DNA from: Accumulibacter sp964428215
GTDB taxonomy: Bacteria; Pseudomonadota; Gammaproteobacteria; Burkholderiales; Rhodocyclaceae
Length of the DNA: 19,217 nucleotides
NCBI GenBank assembly: GCA_964428215.1
Contig: CAYRXO010000056.1
Span: forward strand, 1-19,217
Direction of reading: 5' to 3'
In this document: positions 1 to 8,091 of the stretch, in pieces
How positions within the stretch are numbered: position 1 is the stretch's first letter
How the letters are laid out: each line of letters opens with the position of its first letter
The notes under the pieces: generated by a model
Databases searched by the model: none
What the model saw: only the letters and a program-made list of their open reading frames with translations
Told to the model about the DNA's origin: nothing
Position numbers and translations under genes: made by a program

Positions 1-1082
1 CCGTTGCTGGAAGTCAAGGTCGCCGCCATGCCTTCACCGTCGATCACCGAGATATGCGTCGTCGACCCCAACGCGTTCTCGACCATCGCCCGCGCGGTCG
101 TCAACGCCCATGAGATATCGCCGCGGTCGGCGAGCAGCGCACGGATCGCCCGCGGATCGTCGCGCAATTGATGGTCATAACCGGCTTGCCGGAAATCGGA
201 CGTCGCCGCCAGAATCGATGCTATGCGTTGCACGTGCCGATCGGAAAGAAAGTCTTCGTCGCCGACGCCCAGGGTTTCGGCGAGACGCAGTCCGACACCG
301 ATCAGCCCGCCGCCGGCCGCGGGCGGCGGGTTGGTCAGCACGTCATAGCGGCCATAAGGAATTTGCAGCGGCTTGCGCAGCACCGGCTCATAGGCGGCGA
401 CATCGTCGGCGGTCAGCAAACCACCGTGTGCCGGCCCGAACTGCTCGACCAGCGACGCCCAGTAGCGGGCCAACTGCCAACCGGGATCGCCTTCGCCGAG
501 AGCGCGCAGAAATTCTCCCAGCGCCGGATTGGTCAAACGTTCGCCGCTTCTGAACAGCCGTCCATCGACGAAGAACAGCCGCGACACCGACGGTGACCAG
601 CCGACGATCGGCGCGATGACGGCGGCCATCATCGCTATCTGCGGGCTGACCGTAAAGCCCTCGCTGGCCCACGCCTGTGCCGGCGCTAACACGGTACGCA
701 AGGGCAGACGACCGGCACGCCGATGCAAGTCCAGCAGACCGACCAGTTCGCCTGGCACGGCCGCCGCCGCTCTGCCGATGTGAAAGATCTGCGTCGTCTG
801 ACCGAAATCGACCGTCACCGGCAAGAAATCGAGCTTCGGCAGGCTCTGCAAGCCCTTGCCCGGCACCGTTCCGAAAAAATCGAGCAGGTGGTAGCCGGTC
901 TGCGCGCTTCCCCACAGGCAGGCCCCACCGCCGCCGAGCGAGGTCAGCGGCAGTTCGGTGACGGTGGCCGCAAATTTGGCAGCGACAATCGCGTCCACGG
1001 CGTTGCCGCCCTGACGCAACAAACGGACGCCGGCTTCGGCCGAATGCGGCTCGGAAGCGGCGATGACTCCACGTGTATTCAT
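1..1082 (-). CDS. ggt: gamma-glutamyltransferase-like protein, N-terminal part (runs off the window)
   Basis: This is an Ntn-hydrolase of the gamma-glutamyltranspeptidase family, which cleaves gamma-glutamyl bonds such as that of glutathione after self-cleavage into two subunits. About 360 codons are present and the gene continues beyond base 1. The start shows the family signature GGNAVDAIVAA, preceded by AASEPHSAEAG. Near the window edge is GSTTHISVID, the autoprocessing site; the first Thr of TTH (about residue 341) would be the nucleophile, as in E. coli TTHYSVVD. So the large subunit is complete and the small subunit is cut off by the edge. No signal peptide precedes the conserved N-terminus, unlike periplasmic E. 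coli Ggt, so a cytoplasmic location is inferred. Two adjacent ATGs (1085 and 1082) are possible and no strong ribosome site is visible. The gene is divergent from the membrane-protein gene at 1258. Substrate is unknown; many paralogues of this family are not true glutathione enzymes. Confidence 0.85.
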   Translation of the reverse strand, partial: MNTRGVIAASEPHSAEAGVRLLRQGGNAVDAIVAAKFAATVTELPLTSLGGGGACLWGSAQTGYHLLDFFGTVPGKGLQSLPKLDFLPVTVDFGQTTQIFHIGRAAAAVPGELVGLLDLHRRAGRLPLRTVLAPAQAWASEGFTVSPQIAMMAAVIAPIVGWSPSVSRLFFVDGRLFRSGERLTNPALGEFLRALGEGDPGWQLARYWASLVEQFGPAHGGLLTADDVAAYEPVLRKPLQIPYGRYDVLTNPPPAAGGGLIGVGLRLAETLGVGDEDFLSDRHVQRIASILAATSDFRQAGYDHQLRDDPRAIRALLADRGDISWALTTARAMVENALGSTTHISVIDGEGMAATLTSSN

Positions 1083-1257
1083 CATTCAAGAATAAGCGAT
1101 CAAGGCACGCCGCGAAAGATGCGATGCCGCGTTGCCGCGTGCTGTCGGCGCTGAACGACGACAAAATCCGGTATCCGGACGGACTGCGGCTACAATCCGG
1201 CGCTGACGATGAGCCGGCGTGGCGATCGGAAAACGATTTTGGGGGAGAACGCGAGTC

Positions 1258-2391
1258 GTGCTGATTTATTTGGCACTGTCGACACTGGCGGTATTGACCG
1301 CCGCGCTCTGTCTGCTAGCACTGGCTGTTCTGCCGCTGCCGGCAGCGATACATGGCGTTTTCGCCGTCGGCGTGCTGCCATTGATCGTCGGCGTGATCAG
1401 CCACTTCCTGCCGGTGCTGACGCGTAGCGGGCAGGCCCCTCGCGGCATTCTGCTCGCACCTCCGCTGCTGCAAGTATGCGGCGGATTGACGGTGCTCCAC
1501 TTCCTTGGCCAGATCGACGATCGCCTGCTCGGTCTGACGGCGTTGAGCGCGATGAGCATCGTCGGCGTTTTTGCCGGCTGGACGATCCGGCGTGCCGGAC
1601 ATACGCTCGGCCGCCCGCATCCGTGCTGGCAGTGGTACCTGGCCGCCTTGCTCTGCCTGCTGCTCGCCCTGGCGCTGATACCGGCCATGGAACGCTGGCC
1701 GGCGGCGCACACCGCGTTGCGCCGGCTGCACATTCACCTCAACAGCCTGGGATTCGTCGGCCTGACCGCTCTCGGCACGCTGCAGGTGCTGTTGCCGACG
1801 GTCGTCGGCAAACCCGACCCGGAGGCGGCGACACGCCTGCGCCACGACCTGCCGCTGGCCGTCGCCGGCGTGCTGGCGGTCGCCGTCGGCGCCGCATTCT
1901 GGCGTCCGCTGGCGCTGGCTGGCGCGCTGCTCCTGGCTGTGCCGGTGTTGAAGACCGCGGCCGCCTGGTGGCTGCGTTACGGCCCCCGCACCGTCGAGGC
2001 ACCCGCCACGGCCTTGCTGGTAGCCCTGAGCGGATTTTGCCTGCTGCTGCCGGGAGGCGTGGCGCATGCGTTGAACTGGCTTGAAGGGCGTCATGCGGTG
2101 CTGGCGTTCATCGTCGCCTTTTTGCTGCCCTTGTTGAACGGCGCGCTCGCGCAACTGCTGCCGGTCTGGTGGCATCCCGGCAAACGCACGCCCTCCCGCC
2201 TGCGCATGCACGACAGTCTGCGCCGGGGCGGCGTCGTCCGGCCGCTTTTTTTCCTGGCTGGCGGCATCCTGCTGGGTCTGGGAGTCGACGGCGGCGTCTG
2301 GTTGACCGCCATCGGCCTTCTGTCAATGGCGATCGCACTCGTGAAAGCAATTTGCGCTGAGGGCGAAGGTAACGGAAACGGCTCCGGCTGA
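1258..2391 (+). CDS. polytopic inner-membrane protein, NnrS/heme-copper-oxidase-like (tentative)
   Basis: This protein of about 377 residues is almost entirely hydrophobic, with roughly ten predicted membrane helices and short loops. Histidines sit in or next to helices: VISHFLPV, HIHLNSLGF and GVAHALNW. The stretch LHIHLNSLGFVGLTALGT resembles His-bearing helices of NnrS and heme-copper oxidase-like proteins, so a metal- or heme-linked role is possible but not shown. I chose GTG 1258 because GGGGGAG at 1241-1247 lies ten bases upstream. An in-frame GTG at 1219 would add 13 residues including KRFWGRTR, which would suit a positive-inside N-terminus, so that start stays open. The gene is divergent from the ggt-like gene, separated by about 175 bp that probably holds both promoters. 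The C-terminus is a short Gly/Asn-rich tail. Coding sequence is secure; function is not. Confidence 0.7.
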   Translation: MLIYLALSTLAVLTAALCLLALAVLPLPAAIHGVFAVGVLPLIVGVISHFLPVLTRSGQAPRGILLAPPLLQVCGGLTVLHFLGQIDDRLLGLTALSAMSIVGVFAGWTIRRAGHTLGRPHPCWQWYLAALLCLLLALALIPAMERWPAAHTALRRLHIHLNSLGFVGLTALGTLQVLLPTVVGKPDPEAATRLRHDLPLAVAGVLAVAVGAAFWRPLALAGALLLAVPVLKTAAAWWLRYGPRTVEAPATALLVALSGFCLLLPGGVAHALNWLEGRHAVLAFIVAFLLPLLNGALAQLLPVWWHPGKRTPSRLRMHDSLRRGGVVRPLFFLAGGILLGLGVDGGVWLTAIGLLSMAIALVKAICAEGEGNGNGSG

Positions 2392-2919
2392 AGAACGGCT
2401 CGATCCGTCGGGAATGCAGCGCCACGCCTCGAGACGCTCGGCAAGGGCGCAGAAAACGCTGCGATCTCAGTCGACCAGCGTCGAGCGCCGGTTTGCGGCG
2501 GCAGACGGCTTCGCCAGCGATGGAAACGGCTGTCGCTGATTGCTGCCCTAAGGAAACGCAGATTTATTGGCTTTTCAAAATCGTATATATCATAAAATCA
2601 ATATGTTAGCTTTGCTCCTGGGCAGCAAACCCGAATAAATCCGCGTTTCCCTAATGTGCAACTCAGCAGGAATATTTCTTTGTGTTAAGCTGTACCCAAC
2701 GCAAGCGTGCCATCCCCACGAGGCAAGGAAACGCTGCAACAGACGTTGCGCGGGATGTGTTCAGAACGCGCGGCGCATCGCCAGCGAGACAGATCGAATC
2801 GATATCAGGAGGTGGGCGCGCAAGGCAGTATCCGCCGGCGCAGAGATTTCGTCTGCGTTTCTTTGCAGACCGACACTGATCCGTTGGCAGTTGATGTATA
2901 CGTGCTCCTTGGTGCGGGA
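2392..2919. other. 528-bp gene-free stretch around a MITE
   Basis: No convincing gene lies between the membrane-protein gene and the ligase. The stretch is split by the short inverted-repeat element at 2552-2650. From 2707 the ligase frame is open upstream of its ATG, but the encoded residues are Arg-rich and precede a clear signal peptide, so this is treated as non-coding. The ligase promoter should lie here but no convincing -35/-10 pair was found. Confidence 0.5.
2548..2654. mobile_element. 99-bp IS5-type MITE with CTAA target duplication
   Basis: Bases 2552-2568 read GGAAACGCAGATTTATT. Bases 2634-2650 are the inverted copy with one mismatch (G for A at the tenth base). CTAA directly flanks both ends (2548-2551 and 2651-2654), as expected for a four-base target duplication. 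The 65-bp interior is AT-rich and holds no gene. A YTAR-type duplication such as CTAA is the known habit of the IS5 group of the IS5 family, so this is most simply a non-autonomous derivative moved by an IS5-type transposase. The same 17-bp end after CTAA recurs at 19166. Confidence 0.85.
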
Positions 2920-3777
2920 ATGATGAACATGCGTTGGCAAATTGCGCTGCAAACTTTACTTTCCAGCACTCTGGCCATCGGCGCTCTGCCGTTGTCGGCT
3001 GCCGAGATGCCACCATTGCTGCTGGCCGACAGTGAATACAGCCAGGCTGACGTCAGCCTGTATCTGGTCAGCGAAAAACTTGACGGCATACGCGCTTTCT
3101 GGGATGGCGATGTCTTGCGTACTCGGCAAGGCAATATTCTCCGGGCGCCTGCGTGGTTCGTCGCGCCCTTGCCGAAGCAGCCGCTCGACGGCGAGTTATG
3201 GCTCGGACGCGGCCAGTTCGAGCGTTTGTCGAGCATCGTCCGTCGACAAACACCCGACGATGCCCAGTGGCGGCAGGTGCGTTACCTGATCTTCGAAATG
3301 CCGCATGCCGCCGGTACGTTCCGCCAGCGCCTGCAGACGATGCAGGCATTGGTCGCCCAAGTGGCGCTGCCCTGGCTGCAAGTCGTCGAGCAATCGTCTG
3401 TCGCCAACCGCCAAGCGCTCGATGAACTATTGCAGCACATTGTCCGCCAAGGAGGTGAAGGGCTGATGCTGCATCGTGCCGATGCGCCCTACACCACCGG
3501 CCGCAGCGACGTGCTGCTCAAAGTCAAACCCTGGCGTGACGGCGAAGCAACGGTCCTCGGCTACCGTCCTGGACGCGGCAAATACGCCGGCATGGTCGGC
3601 GCCTTGCACGTCCGCACTCCCGCAGGCGTCGAACTGTTGCTCGGCAGCGGCCTGAGCGACGCCGACCGTCGGCAGCCGCCGCCGGTCGGCAGCACGATTA
3701 CCTATCGTTACCGCGAGCTGACCGCTCGCGGACGCCCGCGCTTTGCCATTTATCATCGGCCTCACGACTTGTGGTAA
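2920..3777 (+). CDS. ligE: exported (periplasmic) ATP-dependent DNA ligase, LigE type
   Basis: This is an ATP-dependent DNA ligase, which seals nicks through a lysyl-AMP intermediate. Of 285 residues, 1-28 form a signal peptide (hydrophobic core ALQTLLSSTLAIGALPL, likely cleavage after SAA). Ligase motifs follow in order: motif I EKLDGIR with the nucleophile Lys53, motif III LDGELWLG (89-96, Glu92), motif IIIa YLIFEM (121-126), motif IV EGLMLHR (179-185), motif V LLKVK (198-202), then a C-terminal OB-fold region. Small size, no extra domains and a leader peptide fit the LigE group of Gram-negative bacteria, thought to act on DNA outside the cytoplasm in uptake or matrix DNA. Three ATGs (2920, 2923, 2929) are clustered; I took the first. 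The next gene is an exported PEP-CTERM protein, but a 430-bp gap with its own promoter argues against one operon. Confidence 0.9.
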   Translation: MMNMRWQIALQTLLSSTLAIGALPLSAAEMPPLLLADSEYSQADVSLYLVSEKLDGIRAFWDGDVLRTRQGNILRAPAWFVAPLPKQPLDGELWLGRGQFERLSSIVRRQTPDDAQWRQVRYLIFEMPHAAGTFRQRLQTMQALVAQVALPWLQVVEQSSVANRQALDELLQHIVRQGGEGLMLHRADAPYTTGRSDVLLKVKPWRDGEATVLGYRPGRGKYAGMVGALHVRTPAGVELLLGSGLSDADRRQPPPVGSTITYRYRELTARGRPRFAIYHRPHDLW

Positions 3778-3980
3778 CGATGTGCTCAATAACATTTGTC
3801 GAGCTTGTGAAACATTCTCCGGGTACGTCAATGGTGGAACACTTCTTGCCCGCTCCTGACCACACCGAGTCGCAGCGAAATAACCCTTTTTACGCCATTA
3901 GATTGAGCCGGTCGAGAAAAGTCGAGCCAGCGTTTGGCCGTTCTATGGCACTTTCGTCCCTGATTCCCACCAGCGAAAAC

Positions 3981-3997
3981 TGTCGAAATTTTTTACA
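3981..3997. promoter_or_regulatory. candidate activator-binding palindrome upstream of the sigma-54 promoter
   Basis: TGTCGAAATTTTTTACA is an imperfect palindrome (TGT--AAA-TTT--ACA) centred about 105 bp upstream of the -24 element. That is a usual distance for an enhancer-binding protein. PEP-CTERM genes are known to depend on the PrsK/PrsR two-component system with RpoN in related floc formers, so a PrsR-like regulator is a reasonable guess. The palindrome could also be a chance feature of AT-rich DNA. Confidence 0.3.
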
Positions 3998-4092
3998 TCT
4001 TGCGTCTTTTTGAGAGCGAAAAATTGGCTGCAGAAGGTCTTTGTAAAAAATAATTTATATTTATCAGTATATTACTAACATTTTACGGGGCC

Positions 4093-4109
4093 TGGCACTC
4101 AAAGTGCTT
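4093..4109 (+). promoter_or_regulatory. sigma-54 (-24/-12) promoter of the PEP-CTERM gene
   Basis: The bases TGGCACTCAAAGTGCTT match the sigma-54 consensus TGGCAC-N5-TTGC except for one base in the -12 box. GG (4094-4095) and GC (4106-4107) have the required ten bases between them. Transcription would begin near 4119, about 90 bases before the ATG. The site points at the PEP-CTERM gene. Confidence 0.75.
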
Positions 4110-4207
4110 AGATTTCGGCGTAGCAGAGGATCGATAGCATGGTCCACGCTGCAGAGTTAAACAACAGGTTGAACTACTGTGCAACAGTCCTAAACGGAGA
4201 TCATCAA

Positions 4208-5197
4208 ATGAAATACCTTAACAAACTCACCCCGCTGGCACTGGCGCTTGGCTTGGCTGCCGGCGCGGCACAGGCGGTCACCATCAATGGCGGGCTGGTC
4301 GCCGGCAACAACGTACTGAGCGACGAAAGTCGTGAAACCTATGTTGACGCCAATAAAGACGGCCTTTTCAATATTGGCGACGTCGTCTTCGGTTACGTGC
4401 GCATCTCGGATTTCCAGCCCTCGGGCAATCCCGCCAACTTGCAAGTTTGGGGCGTTTTTTCCGAAGAGATAGCCGCTGGTAGTGGGGGCCGCGATGTTAT
4501 TTTCAAGCCGACCACCGTTGCCGGTTTGACGTTGAAAGAACTGCTGGGTAACGATGCCAGAGTCGGTGCCAATTCCTTTGCGGCGATGTATGACAGCCCG
4601 GTGGGTTTCACCGATATGATCAATGCGGCTCCGCCGACCAATCCGACCAGCATGCAGGGTTATTTTGACTACATCCGTACTACCGGAACACTGCGGATTG
4701 TCGGTGGCTTTGTTGACAGCAATGATTTTCTCTACAGCGAAAACACGCGTCAGGGCGCTTTGCAGGTCGGCGATCCCAATGGAGGGATTGCGAATGCTCC
4801 ATTTGGTCCCTTGTCGATTGCCTCCAACTTTGGTGCGATCTCGATCACGTATAACGCCACCGACTGGCTGTTCAACGATGTTCCGACCCAAAATCCGTTG
4901 CAGCCTGGTGGATGGGGCAATGCGCAGGGTCAAATCGTGATCTCTTCAGGTACCACGGGTGGTGGAGCTGGTGCTTTGCCGAATCCGGACAATTGGAAGA
5001 ACGCAGGCAACGATTCCAGCGGCAACCCATATCTTCAGTGCAACGTGGGTGGGGTCGATCAAAATTGCGGCTTCACTGACAAAAACGACTTTGCAGTCAA
5101 TGCCTACAAGCAGCTGCCCGAGCCGGGTTCGCTGGGTCTGTTCAGCACCGCTTTGCTTGGCTTGGCCGGTTTTGCTCGTCGCCGCAAGTCGTCCTGA
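4208..5197 (+). CDS. PEP-CTERM sorting-domain exported protein with an EF-hand-like loop
   Basis: This exported protein of 329 residues is a predicted exosortase substrate. Residues 1-23 are a signal peptide (KYLNKLTPLALALGLAAGA, cleavage after AQA). The C-terminus LPEPGSLGLFSTALLGLAGF followed by ARRRKSS is a classic PEP-CTERM signal: the PEP motif at 304-306, a membrane helix, then an Arg cluster. Such proteins are cleaved by an exosortase and released to the surface or extracellular matrix. Residues 47-58, DANKDGLFNIGD, form a calcium-binding-type loop with Asp/Asn at positions 1, 3, 5 and 12. The rest is Gly/Asn/Thr-rich with two cysteines near 283-292 (LQCNVGGVDQNC). I recognise no other domain. 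The start is ATG 4208, with GGAG at 4196-4199 and the leader right behind it; an in-frame upstream GTG/ATG start at 4139 would bury the signal peptide. No exosortase or EPS genes lie in the window. Confidence 0.92.
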   Translation: MKYLNKLTPLALALGLAAGAAQAVTINGGLVAGNNVLSDESRETYVDANKDGLFNIGDVVFGYVRISDFQPSGNPANLQVWGVFSEEIAAGSGGRDVIFKPTTVAGLTLKELLGNDARVGANSFAAMYDSPVGFTDMINAAPPTNPTSMQGYFDYIRTTGTLRIVGGFVDSNDFLYSENTRQGALQVGDPNGGIANAPFGPLSIASNFGAISITYNATDWLFNDVPTQNPLQPGGWGNAQGQIVISSGTTGGGAGALPNPDNWKNAGNDSSGNPYLQCNVGGVDQNCGFTDKNDFAVNAYKQLPEPGSLGLFSTALLGLAGFARRRKSS

Positions 5198-5245
5198 TAC
5201 AGGCTTCACATTTCTTTACTGATCCATCAAGGACGGTTGCTCTCT

Positions 5246-5276
5246 ACCTCCCGGGATTCGTCCCGGGAGGTTTTTT
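5246..5276 (+). terminator. intrinsic terminator after the PEP-CTERM gene
   Basis: A perfect 11-bp stem (ACCTCCCGGGA at 5246-5256 against TCCCGGGAGGT at 5261-5271) closes on a TTCG tetraloop. A run of T at 5271-5276 follows. It lies about 50 bp after the stop codon, so the PEP-CTERM gene is probably transcribed alone. Confidence 0.95.
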
Positions 5277-5308
5277 GTTTATTCCGCCAGCCTAGATTAC
5301 TGTTCAGA

Positions 5309-6007
5309 TTGAAATCTGCAGTGCGACACTTGCCGGAAGTGGCTTGAACACGGTTGCACGCGGCGGTGGCCGCGCACGATCAGTCGAGAGTCGAAGCGCA
5401 ACGACACTTGGACGAATCCGGTAACGGAGCCGCGTCGACATGGCCTCCATGCTGTGGGCGGTTATCGCACGACGTCTGCAATGGCAGGTCGAGCGAATCG
5501 CCGCCGATGTCGCACTGCGTGTCCCGGCCGGCGATCGACTCGACCGTCCACTCTGGCCCCGGGTGGAAGACCTGTTGCGTGCACGCCATTCGCCGGAACA
5601 GATTGCCGACATACTGCGTCGTCTGCATTTCCATCATCCCTCGTTCTGGGCCAGCCAGCCATGAAACCATCGACACGGCGATCCATGCCATGCCGCGCGG
5701 AGTGTGACGATCAGGGCAGCGAGATGGCTGAGCAGCAACGCTTGACACGGCGCGCGTCTATTTTTCGACGCCCGCAGTTCATGGCAACGCAGGATCACCG
5801 AGAACAGCCACGGCTCGCTTCGGCAGCGCTTCCCGAAAGGCACCGATCCGTCCGCCTTCTTTCGGGACGAACTGGACGCCATCGCCTGGCTACTCGACAC
5901 CCGGCCTCGCAAGTCTCTCAACCCAGCATGCCCTGCCGAAGTGTTCATGCCGGCGACTTTCGACTTCAGCCGGCACTTGCATCAACGCATTGCACTTCAG
6001 ACTTGAA
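5309..6007 (+). mobile_element. decayed IS30-family element
   Basis: About 700 bp remain, where an intact IS30-family copy is usually a little over 1 kb. The ends form imperfect inverted repeats: TTGAAATCTGCAGTGC at 5309-5324 against the complement of 5992-6007 (13 of 16 identical). Inside is a broken transposase in several frames with the middle part deleted. The element sits directly downstream of the PEP-CTERM terminator. Confidence 0.75.
5350..6006 (+). pseudogene. IS30-family transposase remnant (frameshifts and internal deletion)
   Basis: Pieces of one transposase appear in order in different frames. TISRESKRND (from about 5376) matches the N-terminal helix-turn-helix, usually TISRELRRN. 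LWPRVEDLLRARHSPEQIAD (around 5555-5615) matches the SPEQIAG region. SHETIDTAIHAMPRG (about 5655-5700) matches the SHETIY segment. FPKGTDPSAFFRDELDAIAW, then LLDTRPRKSLNPACPAEVF (about 5835-5945), match the C-terminal end. Between the third and fourth pieces nearly all of the DDE catalytic core is missing. At least two frameshifts and a stop at 5705-5707 separate the pieces. No active transposase can be made. Similarity is judged from remembered family signatures. Confidence 0.8.
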
Positions 6008-6022
6008 ACCGTCAACAATGGC

Positions 6023-6172
6023 GTAGGGTGGATAAGCGTAGCGCATCCACCAAAAAATTAATTCGTCAGAACAAAAGCTTGTCTATTACCCGCATGACGA
6101 TTCCCGCGCTCTGCGGGTGAATGCTTGCGTCGGGCAGGGCGGTGGTGGATGCGCTGCGCTGATCCACCCTAC
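6023..6172. repeat. 150-bp repeat unit with 30-bp inverted ends (GTAGGGTGGAT type)
   Basis: The segments 6023-6052 and 6143-6172 are inverted copies with 28 of 30 bases identical. Each begins GTAGGGTGGAT and holds an internal palindrome, GGTGGAT against ATCCACC. This motif is widespread between genes in proteobacterial genomes. The interior is AT-richer, with a small hairpin (CCCGC/GCGGG near 6103-6117), and has no gene. The right arm lies 22 bp after the purM stop and may act as a transcription end. Confidence 0.8.
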
Positions 6173-6194
6173 GGCACGACGACGGCCGTGGTGC

Positions 6195-7232
<1,038 letters not shown>

Positions 7233-7406
7233 GGCTGTTTTCCTGTTTTCCTGCGGCCGGTCTCGGTCGGCTGGGGCGCGGCGGTGGTAGAATAGCCGGC
7301 TGCAAATGCCCGAACGGCGGATTTTATCCGAAATGCTCCCGCCGCGTACCGCCTGCGCCCATGGTCGCTTGGCCGTGTGCGCGTCAGCCTGCCTGATTTC
7401 ACCCTG

Positions 7407-8063
7407 ATGCGTCAGTTGATCCTCGATCTTGTGCCGGATGCGCCGCCGTCTTTTGACAATTTCGTTGCCGGGCGCAACGGCGAAACCTTGACCGGCTTGG
7501 CGGCGTGGCTGGCGCCGGAAAATGGCGAAGCGCTGTTCGCCTTGTGGGGCGTGAGCGGCGCCGGCAAATCGCATCTCCTGCGCGCCAGCGCGGCGGAGTA
7601 TCTCGATGCGCAGCAAGACGCGGCGCTGACCGCGCTGCCGGCCGTCGGCGAGTTTTTCGCCGTCGATCATCTCGAAGCGCTCGACGAGGCGGGGCAGATC
7701 CGTTTGTTTAACCTGGTCAATCGCTTGCGCGCCGATGGCGGCCGTCTGCTGACCGCCGGCGCGCGGCCGCCGGCGCAACTGGCGTTGCGCGAGGATTTGC
7801 GCACGCGGCTGGCCAGCGGTCTGGTCTATCGTCTCTACCCGCTGAGCGACGACGAAAAACGGGCGGCGCTTGCCGCGCAGGCGGCAGAGCGCGGGCTGGC
7901 GCTGCCGGACGAGGCGTGGACGTATCTCCTGCAACGCGCGCCGCGCGACATGCGCAGCCTCAGCGCCGTGCTGGAGGCGGCGGACCGTTATTCGCTGGAA
8001 CATCAGCGACCGATCACCCTGCCGCTTTTGCGCGAAGTGCTGCAGAATCTCGCGCCCGGTTGA
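7407..8063 (+). CDS. hda: DnaA regulatory inactivator Hda
   Basis: Hda is a short AAA+ protein that, bound to the DNA-loaded sliding clamp, promotes ATP hydrolysis on DnaA and so prevents re-initiation. It has 218 residues, of the usual size. The N-terminal MRQLILDL carries a clamp-binding motif of the QL-x-L kind. The DnaA-like opening SFDNFVAGRN follows, then Walker A GVSGAGKSHLL (48-58), a Walker B-like FFAVDHLEAL (83-92), an arginine-finger region LRTRLASGL (131-139) and sensor-2 region RDMRSL (180-185). I chose ATG 7407 because the clamp motif starts there; an in-frame GTG at 7377 would add ten residues. It is followed after 28 bp by the HAD hydrolase, likely as first gene of a hda, HAD, pcnB, folK operon. 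Confidence 0.93.
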   Translation: MRQLILDLVPDAPPSFDNFVAGRNGETLTGLAAWLAPENGEALFALWGVSGAGKSHLLRASAAEYLDAQQDAALTALPAVGEFFAVDHLEALDEAGQIRLFNLVNRLRADGGRLLTAGARPPAQLALREDLRTRLASGLVYRLYPLSDDEKRAALAAQAAERGLALPDEAWTYLLQRAPRDMRSLSAVLEAADRYSLEHQRPITLPLLREVLQNLAPG

Positions 8064-8091
8064 GCAGCGAATTTCTACTATTGTGGACACC

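Larger units (their letters stand above)
3778..4207. other. 430-bp AT-rich upstream region of the PEP-CTERM gene
   Basis: This stretch has no gene. It is visibly richer in A and T than its surroundings, above all at 3981-4083. It holds a candidate activator site (3981-3997), a -24/-12 promoter (4093-4109), and a leader of roughly 90 bases before the ATG at 4208. Such a layout, with a distant upstream site, an AT-rich and probably bendable spacer and a sigma-54 promoter, is typical of enhancer-dependent transcription. Confidence 0.55.

Noticed and set aside
388..1164. Long minus-strand open frame of 258 codons overlapping the ggt-like gene
   Set aside because: Its product is Arg/Ser-rich with no family motif, while another frame on the same strand gives clear gamma-glutamyltransferase signatures without stops.
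2461..2547. Possible C-terminal tail of a minus-strand gene (ends NRRSTLVD then stop) abutting the MITE
   Set aside because: Removing the MITE and one CTAA leaves an in-frame TAG immediately upstream, so no longer reading frame is rebuilt; 26 codons without a family match are not enough.
2720..2735. AAGGAAACGCTG as a third IS5-type end
   Set aside because: Only the first eight bases of the 17-bp end agree, CTAA is absent and no inverted partner is near; chance match.
2707..2919. N-terminal extension of the DNA ligase
   Set aside because: The added residues are Arg-rich and would bury a good signal peptide; an ATG cluster at 2920-2929 is the better start.
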